From CAZTPJ01 sp964614515 (lineage in GTDB: Bacteria; Planctomycetota; Phycisphaerae; Phycisphaerales; UBA1924), in contig CAZTPJ010000019.1 of assembly GCA_964614515.1 (NCBI GenBank), positions 1-52,992 of the forward strand: DNA of 52,992 nucleotides, in the 5' to 3' direction. A model generated the notes under the pieces. The model was not told the origin of the DNA. It ran no database searches and saw only the letters and a program-made list of their open reading frames with translations. This document shows positions 50,388 to 52,992 of the stretch, piece by piece. Made by a program: the position numbers and the translations under genes. Positions within the stretch are counted from its first letter, which is position 1. Each line of letters opens with the position of its first letter.

Positions 50388-50876
50388 TCACGCCCGACGT
50401 ACATCCGCGAGCCACTCGCGATAAGGCTGCGAGAATCGCTCCTGCTTGAACCACTCCGGCTGGCTCATGTCTATCGACAGCACCATCTCGCCCGTCGTGC
50501 CAAAGTCAAACACTCCGCCGCTGATCCCCTCGTGCGCAATCACGAGCACGGGGCAGCCACGGCGAAACGCAAGGGCGCCTTCGATCTGATTCCACGGCGT
50601 TGGGAAGATGTATCCCGCGGCGTTCTGAACCTGCGCTGAGCGCCGTACTTCATGACGCACTTCCACCTGCGGATACCCCATCACGATCGCGCCGACGCAC
50701 TGATCCATGACGTCGATCACCGCTCGCAGCGGCGCTTTGCGCGAGTAGTCGGACCGGCCCAGCCGCCGCGGCGTCAACCCTTCGGCCGACAGAAACTCAT
50801 CAAACTTCGCATAGGCCTGTTCAAAACCATCGCCAAGTGTGCTCGGCCGGCTGATGAAGATGTTCATGGTGCTCAT
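50388..50876 (-). CDS. TIR-like / deoxyribosyltransferase-fold protein
   Basis: A 162-residue protein with the Rossmann-like pattern of stand-alone TIR-like or nucleoside 2-deoxyribosyltransferase-like proteins. It opens MNIFISRPSTLGDGFEQAYA; RSDYSRKAPLRAVIDVMDQC and AIVMGYPQVEV follow, and the likely catalytic Glu is in WNQIEGALAFRRGCPVLVI. Members of these groups act on NAD or nucleosides and occur in antiphage and abortive-infection systems, but also elsewhere. ATGs at 50876 and 50867 are both possible; the frame is open to 50939. No companion defence gene is next to it. Confidence 0.65.
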   Translation of the reverse strand: MSTMNIFISRPSTLGDGFEQAYAKFDEFLSAEGLTPRRLGRSDYSRKAPLRAVIDVMDQCVGAIVMGYPQVEVRHEVRRSAQVQNAAGYIFPTPWNQIEGALAFRRGCPVLVIAHEGISGGVFDFGTTGEMVLSIDMSQPEWFKQERFSQPYREWLADVRRA

Positions 50877-51090
50877 GGCCAGCATCATAGCGGTGCGCAC
50901 AAACACCAACACGGCGTACTCGCCATCGTCCACGGCCACGCGGCTCGCCCATGCGATGGCCGCGTCTCAACCACGAGTATCTGCGATTGCGACGAGACGC
51001 ACCCTCGCGGCTCGCGGCCGCGAGGCTCATCCAATGCAGTCACGCATCGCAACCCTCATGCCGAGCAACTGACAAACGCGCCCACGGGCG

Positions 51091-52992
51091 TCACTCACAC
51101 CCCTCACTAAACGCATTGCCAAAGCACAGAAAATCAAAGATATCGCACACGCCCGGGCCGGTCGAGAGATCACAGTCACACGCGTAAGGCTCGTTCGCGG
51201 CGAACGCGTTGCCGAAACACAGGAAGTCAAAAATGTCCAGCACGCCGCGCCCTGTGGACTCATCACAGTCCGCATAGCACGGCCGACACCCCCACCGCGC
51301 CCAGTGACTCGATGCCATGCCCCCGGCGATGGAGAACGAGCCGCCGACGAAAAGATCACCCTGGAATGACGCGAAGGCGTCGACGTAATAACCGGCCCCT
51401 TCACCCATCGCGTGCCACGTTTCGCCATCCCATCGCGCGATTTGATTGACGGGCAACGCGCCGACAGTGCGAAAGCCGCCGCCCGCAATCAGATCCGATC
51501 CATGCGATGCCAACGCATAGACGCCATGCCCGGGGCCAACCTCGATCGGATGCCAAGTTTCGCCATCCCACGATGCAATGCGGCTCGTGGCCACACCGCC
51601 CGCCTCGGTGAACAAACCGCCTGCATACAACATGCCCTCGTGTTCAGCGAGCGCGTGCACGGCGCCGCTCGTGCCTCCGCCCACGTCGCGCCACTCAGTA
51701 CCGTTCCATCGTGAGATGCTTCGAACCGCGATTCCTCCGGCCGTCGACAACGAGCCGCCTACATACAACTCGCCCTCGAACACCGCCATGTCCATCCGGT
51801 TGAACTGAGAAAAGAACCCCGTCAAGCCGCCGCCAAGTTCCCGCCATGCCTCGCCATCCCACCTGGCGATGTAGTTCACCGGCTCACCCTCGATCTGCGT
51901 GAACAAGCCAAGCGCGACGATCTCGCCGTTGTACACGGCCAAGGCATCCACACGGTTATTGAATCCAGATCCTATGGGCATCCAACTGGCCCCATCCCAC
52001 CTCGCCACACGCACGCCAGCCGGCCAGCCTTCGCCGCCGATGGTCCCTCCAACGATCAAGTCGCCTTCATGCTCAACCATGGCATAGGCCGCGACGTCGA
52101 CACCTTCACCGACGGGATGCCACGATTCGCCATCCCATCGCGCCACGCCCGGCCCCAGGCGTCCATCAATCATGCGAAACAAACCGCCGCAATACAACTC
52201 GCCCTTGTACTCGGTATAACACTCGACTCCGAGGTGCGTGCCAGTCCCGGCCCCGCCCCAACTTTCGCCATTCCACTTGGCGATCGAACGAGTCGGGCCG
52301 TTGTCCGCATAGTGGAAGTTGCCCGCCGCGAACAGGTCACCTTTGTACACGGTGAATGAATCAACAACTCGCGGCGTTTGGGAACTCATCAGCGCGATGC
52401 CTGGATTGCCAACCACCTCCCACTCGTTGCCGTTCCATCGCTGAACCACACGCATTGTTGCGCCCGAGAAGATTGGAGCTTCGTACAACGATCCGCCGAC
52501 CATGAGTTCGCCTTTGTACACCGTGATCGCGCACACGCCTTCTCTCGTGATCGAGGTTACGCCTGCGCCAAGTGGTTCCCAGCGAGTTCCGCTCCAACGC
52601 GCGATGTTACGAGCCGGCACACCTTGCGTCAGGGACGTGAACGCCCCGCCCGCCACCAACTCGCCTTGATACTCGCCAAGAGCCTGAATTCCATCGAATG
52701 ATACGAAACTTCTCGGGCTGTAGTCGTTTCTCCAACGTTCCCCATCCCACATGGCGATGTCCCAGACCAAAACGCGATCTATCGATGAACTGAAACTTCC
52801 CGCCACAACAAGTTGCCCATTGAACTCAAGGAGTGCACGAACTCGTTGAACTCCGTTGCCGATCAAGCTGCCCAGCGACCCCCACTCACTTCCGTTCCAA
52901 CGTGCGATGCCGTACGCCGTTGGGTTGCCGGGCACCGCGAACAGCCCGCCCGCGATCAACTCGCCGTCAAACACGGTCAACGCATGCACGAT
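51091..52992 (-). CDS. Exported repeat protein with GC-type dockerin module, N-terminus outside the window
   Basis: At least 632 residues; the frame is open to the window edge, so the signal peptide and first repeats are missing. Repeats of about 45 residues follow the pattern ALxxxxGxLxvGGxFxxxxGxxxxxIARWDGExWxxLGxG. The end has the paired module: CYADCDESTGRGVLDIFDFL, then CFGNAF, and CDCDLSTGPGVCDIFDFLC. It is a paralogue of the protein at 10274-12775 with the same tail and repeat grammar. Confidence 0.92.
   Translation of the reverse strand: MVHALTVFDGELIAGGLFAVPGNPTAYGIARWNGSEWGSLGSLIGNGVQRVRALLEFNGQLVVAGSFSSSIDRVLVWDIAMWDGERWRNDYSPRSFVSFDGIQALGEYQGELVAGGAFTSLTQGVPARNIARWSGTRWEPLGAGVTSITREGVCAITVYKGELMVGGSLYEAPIFSGATMRVVQRWNGNEWEVVGNPGIALMSSQTPRVVDSFTVYKGDLFAAGNFHYADNGPTRSIAKWNGESWGGAGTGTHLGVECYTEYKGELYCGGLFRMIDGRLGPGVARWDGESWHPVGEGVDVAAYAMVEHEGDLIVGGTIGGEGWPAGVRVARWDGASWMPIGSGFNNRVDALAVYNGEIVALGLFTQIEGEPVNYIARWDGEAWRELGGGLTGFFSQFNRMDMAVFEGELYVGGSLSTAGGIAVRSISRWNGTEWRDVGGGTSGAVHALAEHEGMLYAGGLFTEAGGVATSRIASWDGETWHPIEVGPGHGVYALASHGSDLIAGGGFRTVGALPVNQIARWDGETWHAMGEGAGYYVDAFASFQGDLFVGGSFSIAGGMASSHWARWGCRPCYADCDESTGRGVLDIFDFLCFGNAFAANEPYACDCDLSTGPGVCDIFDFLCFGNAFSEGCE

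Overview
The window looks like the chromosome of a member of the Planctomycetota, class Phycisphaerae. The evidence is the high G+C content by eye, frequent GTG and TTG starts, secreted proteins ending in paired Cys-rich dockerin-like modules built around DIFDFLCFGN, and a secreted protein ending in a TPG...RRRR tail (PEP-CTERM style). It appears to come from a draft assembly, because 100 Ns at 15299-15398 sit inside a tandem repeat. I saw no rRNA, tRNA, insertion sequence, prophage or CRISPR array.

Layout. 0-15 kb: comM-like ATPase, a large exported protein, a lone nuoH, an exported endonuclease/phosphatase-fold protein, an antitoxin with a nonsense-mutated toxin, gltX with a palindromic in-frame insertion, a repeat-rich GC-dockerin protein, and a DUF1579 / lipoprotein cluster. 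15-20 kb: a repeat-rich intergenic stretch, purH, a fragment of an alcohol dehydrogenase, a two-gene secreted operon, a DUF433 antitoxin whose toxin is cut after about 12 codons, and a compact promoter-to-terminator unit on the minus strand. 20-25.6 kb: two RNA methyltransferases, a cysteine-less tandem thioredoxin-fold protein, a lipoprotein, an AmpD-like amidase and a soluble Ser/Thr kinase. 25.6-32.4 kb: three large exported proteins, two of them with dockerin-like ends, one a zinc metalloprotease. 32.4-42.3 kb: a TrkA-gated channel, a LolC/LolD-type pair with a zinc ribbon inside the ATPase, an alpha/beta hydrolase-GH3 pair, DinB, a pteridine-reductase-like SDR, hpt and coaE. 42.3-53 kb: rho, a TPR-like exported protein, a flippase-like membrane protein, serA-serC, an orphan DUF433 antitoxin, a TIR/deoxyribosyltransferase-like protein, and a second repeat/dockerin protein that runs off the window.

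Common threads. Housekeeping genes (complex I, GluRS, purine salvage and synthesis, CoA, serine, Rho) are interleaved with exported proteins. At least four exported proteins share one C-terminal module and even a conserved DNA word for it, which suggests a common surface or export fate. Of three antitoxin genes, none keeps an intact partner toxin.

The most novel-looking signal is at 19828-20193 on the minus strand. A good promoter, about 200 nt of hairpin-rich leader, an almost complete complement of the 16S rRNA 3' tail, a 12-codon ORF and an intrinsic terminator lie within about 370 bases. It could be a micro-mRNA or a ribosome-binding regulatory RNA.
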